From positions 45,837,943 through 45,901,942 of the forward strand of contig NC_054712.1 of the NCBI RefSeq assembly GCF_016097555.1: 64,000 bases of DNA, in the 5' to 3' direction. How positions within the stretch are numbered: the stretch's first letter is position 1; every line of letters starts with the position of its first letter. The stretch is from Gigantopelta aegis (lineage: Eukaryota > Mollusca > Gastropoda > Neomphalida > Peltospiridae). The notes under the pieces are model-generated. The model was not told the origin of the DNA. It saw only the letters and a list, made by a program, of their open reading frames with translations, and did no database searches. Positions 18,716 through 62,222 of this stretch are shown here, piece after piece. A program made the position numbers and the translations under genes.

Positions 18716-19934
18716 AAATACCAGAGAATGAAGTCCGTGTTTGAGTTTGGAAGCCAGTCTCTCGAACTAACGTACATCATCTTTGGCAAGCCTTAGTTGA
18801 ATGACATAATAATCAAAAGCATGGATTCTTTTTCAGATAACCGAGATACCGCCATGATGAATGACATTATTAAAATAACTCTAAAACTCGACCGATACAT
18901 CTACGTCTAAGAAAATATACAGCTTGCTGAAGAAATGCATTAAAGCACAGACAGCAGAAATCTGATTAAAATTAGCTCTACCAGTAGATCTAAAAGCCAT
19001 GTCCAGGTGACATTCCATCTATAAATAACAATTTAAATATCGACCAGGTCAGGTCAGGTCATAGGGTTTTACGTGCACATTCAGAACAAGCTGTTGTAGC
19101 GCATGCCTGCCATGGGCACAAGAGACGGCCTTGGCCGGCTCCTACGTCCATGACAGGAATGGAATGGAAACTCGTTTAACGTGCCCATATCCACGAAGGT
19201 TCAGGCACGCCCACCACGGATCCGACCTCTGACTTCGCCAGTGGAGGGTTCCGTGGCATGACAGGAAAATATCGACCAATTACACTTCGCCTTTTATAAC
19301 GTTATTCAGGAGCATACAAATTCTACAAATATCGGGCGAGACTATGCAATAGGCGAACTTGTTGGTCTATTTCAACATTGAAAAAACCGGGGAAAAAGTG
19401 TAGTAATAAACTCTGGATTGTATACTAGTATAAACAGATTTTATGGCTATACCATCACGATTTTATTTTTATATTATATAAATGTTTATATTGCAATTAG
19501 TTTCACTGGCATGATTTTGCAAGTAAGGTTTTGATTGGTCGAATGAAAGGTCAACTGGACATGAGCTCCAACGGGCTGCTGTTAGATCCACATGTAATAG
19601 TGGAGCTAATTTTAATTAGATTGAGACAGCAGGAATATAATATTTTAAGTTCTACAGATCCAACCATAATTTTAAAATGTAGACGTATCTTTTTCGTGAG
19701 TCCAAGACAAATTTGTACAATTGACGTTTATTACAGCTAGAAGTGGGTGCAGCTACAGGCCGGGTCAGTGTTGTCCACAGAAGGGTCCGCATTCGATCTC
19801 CCCCTCCCCCCCAACCCGCCACAAGCCCTTGTCCACGCTACGTCCTCGTATTACAGACCTCTCCTAAATCAGACCTAATTTAGCAGATCATAATTATTAT
19901 AACAGGACTATCAAATACAAGTCTTACCACTGGC
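18716..19934. other. Spacer with S5 repeat
   Basis: 19037-19270 is a repeat (S5) beginning AGGTCAGGTCAGGTCATAGG and containing TTCAGAACAAGCTGTTGTAG; a reverse copy is at 41648-41725. The remainder is unassigned. Confidence 0.55.
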
Positions 19935-20100
19935 TACATTCATTTCATTCCAACTCAGTTTCGTGCTTATATCAAATTACGGTTCAAGCACGCTGTCCTG
20001 GGCACACATTTCAGCTATCTGTTCAAGACCGTGGGTTAGTTATTAGTGAGAGAGAAGACTGTAGTGGTCTTACTGTACACCTAGCCATTGAGTCGTTAAC
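19935..20100 (-). mobile_element. S4 SINE-like repeat fragment
   Basis: Contains TTCAAGCACGCTGTCCTGGG and, further on, ACACCTAGCCATTGAGTCG, the S4 order also seen at 47492-47757 and 61960-62222. Confidence 0.65.
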
Positions 20101-20533
20101 AATCGCTCTGCTTGGGAGCCAGAATCAGAAATTCATGCAAGACCCTTTTCAGGCAGTGATTATGCCAACGCATAATTCATCTCTTAAGAAGGTTCGAAAC
20201 AGAGACCTTTTTGTAAGAGCACACAACTGAAAAATAGGACAGTTCCCTAAAGATATGGTTAAAGGTAGAAAATTATTATAGAATTACAAAATTCACATTT
20301 ATAAATAAAACAAATCATAGCGTAGCAAGATAGTTTAATATCTTGTTTTGAGTAATTCACTAATTGTTCAGAAGTCATAAAGTCAAGTAAACAGTTTGTG
20401 AAGAATAATGAGAGTGAAGAAGATAGTTTATGTGTGATGTGTTTACTCAGGATCCCAAATATTGGGAGCAAGTATTGCGTTGTAGCGAGTAGAAAGTTAA
20501 GCTGGGCAATGTCCAACATTCACAGAGTTCAAC

Positions 20534-28397
<7,864 letters not shown>

Positions 28398-28528
28398 GTT
28401 GAATTCTGATGAGTATAACGGCAGGCGAGAGAGAGAGAGAGAGGTGAGACTGTCTATGTTCCCTATCGAACAATGTTCTGATGCTTACGGCTGCGTACAA
28501 CACGGTAAATACGAATCCCAATCATTTC

Positions 28529-28536
28529 ATTGGTTG
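28529..28536 (-). promoter_or_regulatory. CCAAT element of gene C
   Basis: CAACCAAT on the gene strand, 132 bp upstream of the ATG, matching the position and sequence in copies B and F. Confidence 0.45.
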
Positions 28537-28714
28537 TCCCCTTCACCTGTAACAGCCGGTTGATGATGATTAACTCTATGAATACCTGAACAATATCGAT
28601 GGGTTTTTTTTTTCTGGGATGAATGGGAAGGGTGGGGAGTGGGTGGGGAGGTTGTGGGGTGGCGATCCCGACACCTCTTTGACAGCGAACTGCATTATGT
28701 TGGCATTATATTGT

Positions 28715-28863
28715 TAAAGTTTGTTTTGTTTAACAACGCCACTAGAGCACATCGAATTTATTAATCATAGGCTACGTGTGTGTGTGTGTGTGTGCGCGCG
28801 CGCGTGTATGTGTGTTTAGAACTTTACAGAAGTGTGTGTTTGTGTGCGTGCGTTTGTGTATGT

Positions 28864-28918
<55 letters not shown>

Positions 28919-28955
28919 AGGGAGGGAGGGAGGGAGGGAGGAGAGAGAGCCAGTC
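28715..28955. repeat. SINE tail A stub and microsatellites
   Basis: A reverse tail A stub (28715-28765) runs into (TG)n, then (GA)n at 28864-28909 and a G-rich GGGA tract. Upstream of copy C. Confidence 0.8.
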
Positions 28956-29257
28956 ACTTTCCATCGCACCAACCGTTGTGTCAAATGTCAGGTCAAGGTC
29001 ATGGTATGTGTATCCTGTGTGCAGGCCACACATCTATAAGTCAACCTAACATCTCATGATCTCAGCCAACTGATTAGTGTTCCCAGGATAATGTACTTGA
29101 ACCTGAGCACGAAAATAATACCCCTTGGATTCTGCTTGTACGGGGATACAATTTTTAACATAATAACCGTTTTGCCGTTCATATACGTTATATCTAATAG
29201 CAGTAGCAACGATGGCAGACAAACAATGTTTCATGAGGTTAAATATTAAAAACTTAA

Positions 29258-30047
29258 AGGGACACACCCTAGTTACGGCTAGTTGTTAACCATTACGGCG
29301 TTGTTTTTCGCTATTAAACCCATTTTTTCACAAATAAAATTGCACTTTACTTACCGTTTATTATTTAGAATATACATTTCCATTCACCTGAAGTGTTTTT
29401 TGGTAATCCTGGTTTTTGTAATACCACAAAATGCATTTTTCGTATTTCATAAATCGCACGCACGTCTGAGAAAAAACCGTTGGGCAGACAAGGTCTAATC
29501 TATTTTTATGTCACAGACGTTGGTATATCACGTGACCGTTATCATTTTGGTTCGGTTTGTTTTCTCGTGCACGGTTCGCGCAATCAACATCCGATTTGTT
29601 GTTGTTCATTTGTAAGATTTTTCTTCACAGTTCGTGAACATTTTCAGTAACAATAAAGTTCAGACAAGTAAGTGTCTCAATACAAAACGTTACAAACCCT
29701 TAAAACCAATAATTTTGCTAAGTCTTACGATATCTGGAGAGGAGATACAACCAGGACAGAACAGTTGGAACATGTCCAGGAGAGGTGAAAGAAACGCACC
29801 CCAAGTCTGTGAAATTTGTCGTGACGTAGGCATTATTGTGCTTCGAGCGACAACTACCGGTGATATCAGAATACTAACTTTCAAAATTATTTCAAGCAAT
29901 TGGGACATGGGGATTCCCATGGTATTTATCGATATAAAACCTGCTTTTTCACTCCATTTGATAAAAACGTGATCGAAGTGTCTTACAGGTTTGTAGATTA
30001 ACCAAATTATAATTTATTTTCGCTGGATGGAACTAGGGTGTGCGGCT
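29258..30047. mobile_element. 790-bp TTAA-flanked element
   Basis: Inverted ends AGGGACACACCCTAGTT and AGCCGCACACCCTAGTT, flanked by TTAA at 29254-29257 and 30048-30051. It includes a 112-codon open frame with no recognised domain. Probably a non-autonomous piggyBac or Kolobok-type element, a different family from 2212-2595. Confidence 0.75.
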
Positions 30048-30051
30048 TTAA

Positions 30052-30935
30052 GATCCTTTCACTTGTAGGAACAACACAAAGCAACACAGAACCAAGGAAA
30101 GGGATTTTATGAAGCCACAGAAGACACTTTATTTAATGGCTTTTATATTCAGAAATATGAAACACAACATGATGACAGACATAAGAATAACAGAGCGACA
30201 TTGATATGAAATATTAGATAATTACCATTGTCAACACTAGTGATTAAGTAAAATCTGTTTTGAAATGAATTGGTCTAGGGAAAAAATACATTATCGTATT
30301 AATGGTAAGATGACAGAAGAAATGACGAGAAATGCGAAAGATTCAATAACTTAAGATTAAAAATCTGTTCTGAAATGAACTGGTCTGAATAGAAAACCCA
30401 CCACAATTTCAACAAATGTAAAAGATTACATAAAATACAGGCACGGCGGAAGCAAGTGAACAAATTAAAAATCAGTCATTATTATTGTAATAGTTTGAAG
30501 TTACTATGTATTAAACATTTTTAGCTGAACTGGTTTTACTCTTTTGGCAACACGTTTACATCAATTCTAGATGGATATGGGAGCATGCTTCCGCAGAAAA
30601 CGAGAAGTCACGATTTGCAATTTCGTAAAATTTCATCATGAACATTTTCTAATGCTGGTAATTGCAAATATTATTTTTGATTTCCAATTATCGGGGGCTG
30701 ATTCTCTCCAGTGCCACCCCACTCCTCCCTACGCCGTGCCTGGACGAGCTGACAAATCATGACTAATGAATAAGTGACATCTGTTCTAAGATGAATTGGT
30801 CTGAGAGAAAAAAACCTAAAGGTCTAAATATTAGTTATACTTCTTGATTTTTTGTTAAGTTACAGATGACAGTTAATAGTTTTATAGTTAAGCAGAATGG
30901 CCACTTGTGAAATGCCCCACATCCACGAGCTTGAT
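30052..30935. other. Copy D downstream region
   Basis: 3' flank and probable 3' UTR of copy D, with AATAAA on the minus strand at 30128-30133. Nothing else is recognised. Confidence 0.45.
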
Positions 30936-37830
<6,895 letters not shown>

Positions 37831-38026
37831 ATTTTTTAAAATGTCCTCTCTCCGTATTACGAGTCCGTCTGTAGCGAGGTATCGGAGTCTGTCTGACAAA
37901 TCGGTTAACCTAGAAACCGACAGCGACTTGATTGTAGAGCCGGAGCGTGTTGCAGCCCTATTAAAGACATTCCACAACTAATGTTTGCGGAGAGCGTTGC
38001 CATGGTTTCCAATTCATAAAACTAAA

Positions 38027-38031
38027 CCAAT
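38027..38031 (+). promoter_or_regulatory. CCAAT element of gene D (opposite orientation)
   Basis: AAACCAAT on the plus strand, about 200 bp upstream of the copy D start codon. It is in the opposite orientation to the elements of the other copies, which is tolerated by NF-Y-type factors. Confidence 0.25.
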
Positions 38032-38564
38032 CGATATGTGCTGATCTACAAAATGGCAGGCATTGTCCAAGCTTCAAGGTCTCCGTAAAAAGAGCTATTG
38101 GTTTCTATTATGTTTTAATATTTCTCAAACACACACAATTGCGAGCTATTGTGGTAATAATCAGAAAATGATTTCCGCCTTGTATTACTAACACAAACGC
38201 CACTGTTTGTGTAGCACCATGTTGTTGTTCTCTGTAACTATGTTTGTAGTGTTGCTAACGTACTATATATATATATATATATATATATAAACCAATATTT
38301 TTAACAATCAGTTATAATGTACAAGAAACCAAATCTTGGAATCAAGATACTTTTCTTTTCATCTTCAAGAATTTGTGATTTTACATTTCATTATCAAGAA
38401 TTTATTTCATGAATATAAAAATTATTCATTTACTTTTGACAATACAATGAGCCTCTATCTGCAATGATTCCAGCTAATGTTTCAGGGGTATCATATAACG
38501 GTTGGTTATCATGGGCAGTTAGACATATGTCATGCACTTTCACCACTTCATGAAAGTTGTAGTC

Positions 38565-39585
38565 TATATGGAATGGTCAGTAGGCATTGCTAGTTTTAGA
38601 CAAGTTAGAAGTAGTCAGCAATGCTAGCTGTAGACTAGTTAGAAGTATTCAGCAATGCTAGTTTTAGACTAGTTAGAAGTAGTCAGCAATGCTAGTTGTA
38701 GACTATATAGAAGTGGTCAGTAGGCAATGCTAGTTTTAGGCTACTTAGAAGAAGTCGGCAATGCTAGTTGCAGGCTATATAGAATGAGTCAGTAGGCAAT
38801 GCTAGTTTTAGGCTACTTAGAAGTAGTCAGCAATGCTAGTTGTAGACTATATAGAAGTGGTCAGTAGGCATTGCTAGTTTTAGGCTACTTAGAAGTAGTC
38901 AGCAATGCTAGTTGTAGACTATATAGAAGTGGTCAGTAGGCATTGCTAGTTTTAGGCTAGTTAGAAGTAGTCAGCAATGCTAGTTGTAGACTATATAGAA
39001 GTAGTCAGCAATGCTAGTTGTAGACCATTTAAAAGTAATCAGTAAGCATTGCTAGTTGTAGACCATTTAGAAGCAGTTGGTATGCAATGCTAGCTGTAGA
39101 CCATTTAAAAGTAATCAGTAAGCATTGCTAGTTGTAGACCATTTAGAAGTAGTCAGTAAGCATTGCTAGTTGTAGACCATTTAGAAGTAGTCAGTAAGCA
39201 TTGCTAGTTGTAGACCATTTAGAAGTAGTAAGTAGGCAATGCTACTTCTAGGCTGTTTAGATTCATTTCAACTTATTTTCGTGCTTATATCCAATTAAAG
39301 TCCAAACACGCTGTCCTGGCCACACACCTCAGCTATCTGGGCTGTCTGTCTATGTGGACTATTTACAAGTGGTCAGTACGCAATGCTAGTTGAGCGTTAT
39401 TTACATGAGGTCAGTACGCAATGCTAGTTGAGCGTTATTTACAAGTGGTCAGTACGCAATGCTAGTTGAGCGCTATTTACAAGTGGTCAGTACGCAATGC
39501 TAGTTGAGCGTTATTTACATGGGGTCAGTACGCAATGCTAGTTGTGGAATACTAGTATTCAAAAGCGCTCAGTACGTAATGACTA
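38565..39585. repeat. ~35-bp minisatellite, about 28 units
   Basis: Units around AGTCAGCAATGCTAGTTGTA with variants (AGGCAATGCTAGTTTTAGGC, then TACGCAATGCTAGTTGAGCG). The left part alternates 34- and 38-bp forms, a ~72-bp higher-order repeat. It starts about 700 bp upstream of the copy D ATG and is interrupted by an S4 fragment at 39261-39350. Confidence 0.9.
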
Positions 39586-39619
39586 AGGCGCAAATTCCAT
39601 TTGTCCACATACCGTATGT

Positions 39620-39828
39620 CAGGGCCATACCCTGATCAAAATCCTGATTGGGGGGGGGGGGGAGACACTACTTTTTATAAACAAATGAAACACTATACAA
39701 ATTAAACCCTGAGATGTGTATGCTATTTTCTGGAGTAAAACAAAAAAAGGTGAGATTCTTGGGGGGGGGGGGGGGGGGCAACGGGCAACTTCCTCTGCCC
39801 CCCCCCCCCCCCCCGAGGTACGGCCCTG
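39620..39828. mobile_element. hAT-like MITE, family 2, copy 2
   Basis: Reverse relative of 36181-36329 with ends CAGGGCCATACCCTG and, inverted, CAGGGCCGTACCTCG. It carries three long G or C homopolymers. Confidence 0.65.
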
Positions 39829-40192
39829 GTTGTGGACCAGTTATGGCTGTAACGAGACATTGCCCAATAGCCCCACCCCCGACGGCCCTGTGTGTTAAAC
39901 GTAATCCGCATCAATCACTTTCTAAGCAAATGTTTTGAGAAGATTCCAGTCATACGTGCACCACACGCGTGTGCGTATCCGATCACTCTCTGCATTGTGG
40001 GTTACGTATACGTATATACCACACGGTTTACGGACCAATGGAATTTGCGCCTTACACTGCTTCATCGTAAATTTGCTTTACCGTACAATTATACCCAAGA
40101 GGTTAGCCGTTATAGTGAAACAACCAAATGTGGCACGTATACTGATCACATAGATAAAAAACATAAATATATATAAATAATATGTTCATATA

Positions 40193-40262
40193 CTTGACAT
40201 TTGTGACACCCAATAGCCGATGTGTATTTTTGTGCTGGTGTGTCGTTAAACATTCATTCATT
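40193..40262 (+). mobile_element. SINE tail D fragment
   Basis: GACACCCAATAGCCGATG followed by GTGTCGTTAAACATTCATTC. The same ending occurs at 63590-63660, defining a fourth tail type. Confidence 0.6.
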
Positions 40263-40304
40263 CATTCGTATTCAATTCAACGCGAAAGCCACTTTGAAAT
40301 CAAA

Positions 40305-40310
40305 TTTATT
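40305..40310 (-). terminator. Candidate poly(A) signal of gene E
   Basis: AATAAA on the gene strand about 270 bp past the copy E stop codon, just before a tail-D SINE fragment. Confidence 0.3.
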
Positions 40311-40576
40311 AGATTATGTAGTTATTAATGCAAAACAAACAAGGAACAGAAACAACAAACATGTCTGTCACGACGTAAAATAGAAAAAACTAAACAAAAT
40401 CCAAACGAAGTTTGTAAAGTTTGTTTCCTACATGATTAACAATACACATTGAATAGCCACGTGTAGTGGAAGACACGACTAGATGAACATGATAAATAGT
40501 TTCTGCATGCATTAATAAGGCCACGTCTCCATCGAGTGGCACATTAAACCATCAAGACAACTGTTCTAGTTATAGC

Positions 40577-52863
<12,287 letters not shown>

Positions 52864-53036
52864 GGCAAAACCTAGGCCTTTCTCACACGCAAAAGATAAA
52901 TGCAAACAGGCTCTTTCTGACCTTGCAAGGGCGGGGTCCCTGGTAAAAACTGGGGGGAGAGGATGAAATGAAAAACCCGCAGCCGGACGTGATCGATTCT
53001 AGAGCCAATACCGAGCATCCAGGCTAGCCCGCTCTG

Positions 53037-53041
53037 ATTGG
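53037..53041 (-). promoter_or_regulatory. CCAAT element of gene E
   Basis: TGACCAATC on the gene strand, about 175 bp upstream of the ATG. The core matches the other copies, but the flanking CAA does not. Confidence 0.3.
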
Positions 53042-53549
53042 TCAGTTAAGTAATTCGGGGAAAGATGGAAAACTGCGACAGCCATTATTGTCACATAATG
53101 AGGCTTGAGCTCATTTGTGTGTGGCGGCGGTGAATAGCTGAACCAATTTACTTTAATTAATTTGTCATAAAATATACCAGATCTTAGCCACACCCACACC
53201 ATCAACATTCTTGAGCAATCATATTAATATCAATACGCATACTATGTACATCTACTTGTAACTCAAACAAAATAAGACAATTAATATAAATATTTAGCCC
53301 GCGATGCGGAGTTCCCATTTAAACCCGCCCCTCTCTTTGCATCTTCATACTAGTCAGCGAATATCTACAAATATCGACCTAAAAACACTTTAAGTTGGAG
53401 GGATTTTTTAAAATCATGATCATATCGCAAATACCAAAAAAAAATCAAATTAAAAAAAAAAAAAATCAGTTGTCTTTTAAAGTTCCCTGTTTGTCCAGAA
53501 GGATAAGATCCTATAACATAATATCATTACTCTGCCCTCATTGCTTTCT

Positions 53550-53632
53550 TCCTTGACCGTATGGCCGACGCCGTATAACCGTAAATAAAATGTGTGGAAT
53601 GCGTCGTTAAATAAACCACTTCCTTCCTTCAT
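53550..53632 (+). mobile_element. Tail-B-only micro-retroposon
   Basis: About 80 bp of tail B alone (GCCGTATAACCGTAAATAAA) between two copies of CATTGCTTTCT, the likely target duplication. Confidence 0.7.
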
Positions 53633-53865
53633 TGCTTTCTAATAATCACGTGTACCAGCGCCAATGATTTACGACTGTGTGTCTAATACTATTGTAATAG
53701 ATATATGCAATCTATATCGAAGGACAACTGAACATAAAATACTTCTAAGGACATCTGAACTTTAAAATGTTGACGACCATCACCGTTTCACATTCAAGGA
53801 ACTGTCCCGTGTTGCCGCCAAGTTTTAAAATGGTTCCGACTGATAGAGCCTTTTTAATAGCAAGG

Positions 53866-54186
53866 AAGGAAATGTTTTATTTAACGACGCACTCAACACA
53901 TTTTATTTACGGTTATATGGCGTCAGACATATGGTTAAGAACCACACAGATATTGAGTGAGGAAACCCGCTGTCGCCACTTCATGAGCTACTCTTTTCGA
54001 TAAGCAGCAAGAGATCTTTTATATGCACCATCCCACAGACAGGGTAGCACATACCACGGCCTTTGATATACCAGTCGTGGTGCACTGGCTGGAACGAGAA
54101 ATAGCCCAATGGGCCCACCGACGGGGATCGATCCCACATCAACCGCGCGTCGAGCGAGCGCTGTAACACTGGGCTACGTCCCGCCC
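53866..54186 (-). mobile_element. SINE, head H1, tail B
   Basis: Reverse full copy. The flanks CTTTTTAATAGCAAGG and CTTTTAACAGCAAGG resemble a diverged duplication. Confidence 0.85.
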
Positions 54187-54321
54187 TTTTAACAGCAAGG
54201 GCAACAGATTAGATACATTTTCCTCTTTAGGATATTAGTGTCTGTGTACTCGATGGGTTTTTCATCGTTCTATTTATAGTAGAAGATCAAAATTCATTTT
54301 ATTTCCTAATATATAATACAA

Positions 54322-54462
54322 TGGCGTAGCCAACATGACGCAGCCGAGGAGCTTGCCTCGTCTGGAATTTCCCCAGATTTATTTTATTTTTTCCATGACA
54401 CCGATATTTATTTTACAGGTCTGGATTTGTCTTTGGCGTTCTTTCCTCTCTCGCTACGCCCC
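54322..54462. mobile_element. Foldback MITE with GGCGTAGC ends
   Basis: Ends TGGCGTAGCCAAC and, inverted, GGGGCGTAGCGAG. About 140 bp, non-coding. Confidence 0.5.
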
Positions 54463-54729
54463 AGTAATATATTGACGTCCAAAAGAAACTATACAAGACT
54501 TGAAATTGTATTATAGAAAACCAACAAACTGTAAGGTGGGATATGAAAGTATCACGAAGTTCATCATCTACATGTCACAATGCACTTCGTGATACATGCA
54601 AAGTGTTTGTAAAGTTTGGTTCTGTTTGATTAGCAGCAATATTTATAAAATTATTCAAATTTTACGAATTTAATGTTTCTTTTGGACGTCACTAATATTG
54701 TGTTTTGTAAAATCCAATTTGGAGAAAAG

Positions 54730-55050
54730 AAGGAAATGTTTTATTTAACGACGCACTCAACACATTTTATTTACGGTTATATGGCGTCGGACATATCGTT
54801 AAGGACTACACAGATATTGAGAGAGGAAACCCGCTGTCGCCACATCATGGGCCACTCTTTTCGACCAGCAGCAAGGGATCTTTTATATGCACCATCCCAT
54901 GGACAGGATAGTACATACCACGGCCTTTGTTATATCAGTTGTGGAGCACTGGCTGGAACGAGAAATAGCCCAATGGGTCCACCGACGAGGATCGATCTCA
55001 CACCGACCGCGCATCGAGCGAACGCTGTACCACTGGGCTACGTCCCGCCC
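54730..55050 (-). mobile_element. SINE, head H1, tail B, with target duplication
   Basis: Reverse full copy between ATCCAATTTGGAGA and ATCCAATTTGAGA. Lies between copies E and F. Confidence 0.85.
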
Positions 55051-56114
55051 CATCCAATTTGAGATATCGGAAACATTGGAACGTCCAGAAATATCTTCAA
55101 CATGCAGACCCTGATACAAGAAAACAGGAAAATGTATTTCATGTTATTTTAGTCATTAAGAAGAATCTATCTTATGAATGTTCCAATGAGAGAAATATCA
55201 GGATGGTCCCTTTTAGCATCAAACCTCACAGTGGACTTAATTATCATAATGAGATTTATCCACCCCAAGGAAATGCATCGACTTTCATTGGTGAACAAGT
55301 TTCGAACCAGACCTTCTAAAAGTGGAAGTGTTCGGTTCGTATTTTTTTTCACATTGTATATAGTTAAACAATAATTATGTAGTAGCCAACAAATGTTTAC
55401 TTTTGTTAAAGATAAATGACAGATAAGTCATGAACGAAAGTGACTCCTCTTAGTGTTTGTATTGTTATTCCTGTGAATATATTAATTTATACATGATTAT
55501 GGGGATACCCACGTGAATCAGATGTAGATGTTTTCGTATAGGGGTAGACGACTTTTCGATTATTATATTTAATTGTACAGAAGAAAAATACATTACTTAT
55601 TCTTATGATGTATATTATGTTTAAACATAACAAATCCACAATCAATCAATAATACCCGTAAAGAACAGAAAACAAACACTGATTCAAATTAAGGAAGACC
55701 TTTATTGACCTAACTTTCCCCAACACGATAAACACATTTCGTACGCGGTTAGATCTTGTTCCCACCTTCAATATTACAAGTTCTCAGTTTGCTACAAGTC
55801 CTCAGTATGACTATCGGCTTTCCTTTCGTGTTTTACTGGCACAAACTAGAGAATTATTCAATATTTCTTCACCGGTAGTTAGCACCACAAACTTGCTAAT
55901 GACTAAATATTTTACTTAACACGTACAAGAAGCCAAAATAAATAGATTAATACACACTAAATAAGATGAATTGCTTCGTGTAAAATAAACTAATGTCAAA
56001 AAAACGAACAAAAGCGTAAAATTATTTCGATATTTTAGGTCAGCATTTACTGGTAAATGTTCAAATGTTAGTAAGGGAAGTCAGGATCGTTCTATTCATA
56101 GAGTGCACGCCAGT
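55051..56114. other. Copy F downstream region
   Basis: Unassigned AT-rich sequence. The ~400 bp next to the stop is probably 3' UTR. Confidence 0.45.
55701..55706 (-). terminator. Candidate poly(A) signal of gene F
   Basis: AATAAA on the gene strand about 410 bp downstream of the copy F stop. A similar AATAAA context (TTTATTGACC on the plus strand) lies downstream of fragment A at 4896-4901. Confidence 0.3.
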
Positions 56115-59763
<3,649 letters not shown>

Positions 59764-59909
59764 GATTAACGGTTTGCGTAGTAATACAACGTTGGTGTAC
59801 TTTTAAATTTGTCGTCTGTCCCCCGGAGTGAGGTGGGTCCCGGTGTTCGTAATTTTTGTACCACACCTTGTGTTTATGGCGACCACTGCAAACAAATCGA
59901 CCTGCTTTT

Positions 59910-59930
59910 ATTGGTTGCCACGTGACGTCA
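59910..59930 (-). promoter_or_regulatory. CCAAT, E-box and CRE cluster of gene F
   Basis: CAACCAAT on the gene strand lies about 149 bp upstream of the ATG. A palindromic E-box CACGTG (59919-59924) overlaps a full CRE palindrome TGACGTCA (59923-59930) right beside it. The other copies do not have the E-box and CRE pair, so F may respond to different signals. Confidence 0.4.
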
Positions 59931-60291
59931 CAAATCCGTAGATTTATGAGATAACTGAATAGGAGAGATAAATGTAATGCTGGGGAGGGGGGTTAGCGAA
60001 GTAATGGGGGTGAGGGTATAATTATAACAAATGAAGCTGTGTTTCCATTTCTATATAAAATAAAAAATATATATACAAATGGCAGATTATACAAATGACA
60101 AGTTTTCTCAATTTTATTACTATGGATAGTCGCCCATTTTGCATGGTGTATCAAATATGAAGGGGCAGTTTTAAAGTTGTATCAAGCCCAAAATATTTAT
60201 TCTATTTTCGCCATAAAAAAAACATGCCATAAAAAGCAAAGAAACAAGAAGCATCCGAATACTTTCATTTCCTACTCTTTAAAATTTAGTT

Positions 60292-60483
60292 TTTGTTTGT
60301 TTTTGTTTAACGACACCACTGGGGCACATTGATTAATTAATCATCAGCTATTAGATGTCAAACATTTAGTAATTCTGACTCGTTGTCATCAGAGGAAACC
60401 CGCTACATTTTTCCTAATGCAGAAAGAGATCTTATATATGCACTTTCCCATAGACAGGAAAACACATACCACGGCCTTTGTCC
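60292..60483 (-). mobile_element. SINE tail A and core fragment
   Basis: Reverse copy upstream of gene F with the CTTTCCCATAGACAGGAAAA core variant typical of H3 SINEs; the head is lost. Confidence 0.65.
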
Positions 60484-60587
60484 AGTTACATTCGTTGAAA
60501 GTTCAAGCACGTCTGCCCTGGGTACATTATCCGAGTTTTCACAGACATGAGCAGCTCTTATTGCTACAAATCTATGTCTATCTATAT

Positions 60588-61959
<1,372 letters not shown>

Positions 61960-62222
61960 TGACTGGCCTCGGTGATATAGTGGTTAAACCATCGAGGTTA
62001 AGAATGGTAGGTACTGGGTTCGCTCCTGGTACCGTCTCCCACCTACAGCGAGTTTAACGATAGGCGTAAAGCCGCTACAACCTCTTCTCTCTCACTAACC
62101 ACTAACAACTAACCACTAGCCCACTGCCCTGGCCAGACAGCCCAGATAGCTGAGGTGTGTGCCCAGGACAGCGTACTTGAACCTCAGTTGGATATATGCA
62201 CGGAAATAAGTTTAAAATGAAT
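61960..62222 (+). mobile_element. S4 SINE, near full length
   Basis: tRNA-like head GGCCTCGGTGATATAGTGG with a B-box region GGTACTGGGTTCGCTCC, then CTAACCACTAACAACTAACC, GAGGTGTGTGCCCAGGACAG and the 3' end TTAAAATGAATGAA. The best reference for the S4 family in this window. Confidence 0.7.

Noticed and set aside
29634-29972. 112-codon open frame as a host gene
   Set aside because: It lies wholly inside a TTAA-flanked element, has no recognised domain and no neighbouring exon.
37831-37977. 49-codon in-frame extension upstream of the copy D start
   Set aside because: No other copy or known beta-tubulin has it, and MREI must be N-terminal for the known autoregulation. More likely 5' UTR.
38565-39585. 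CRISPR-like direct repeats
   Set aside because: Units are contiguous, without unique spacers, in an animal genome; it is a minisatellite.
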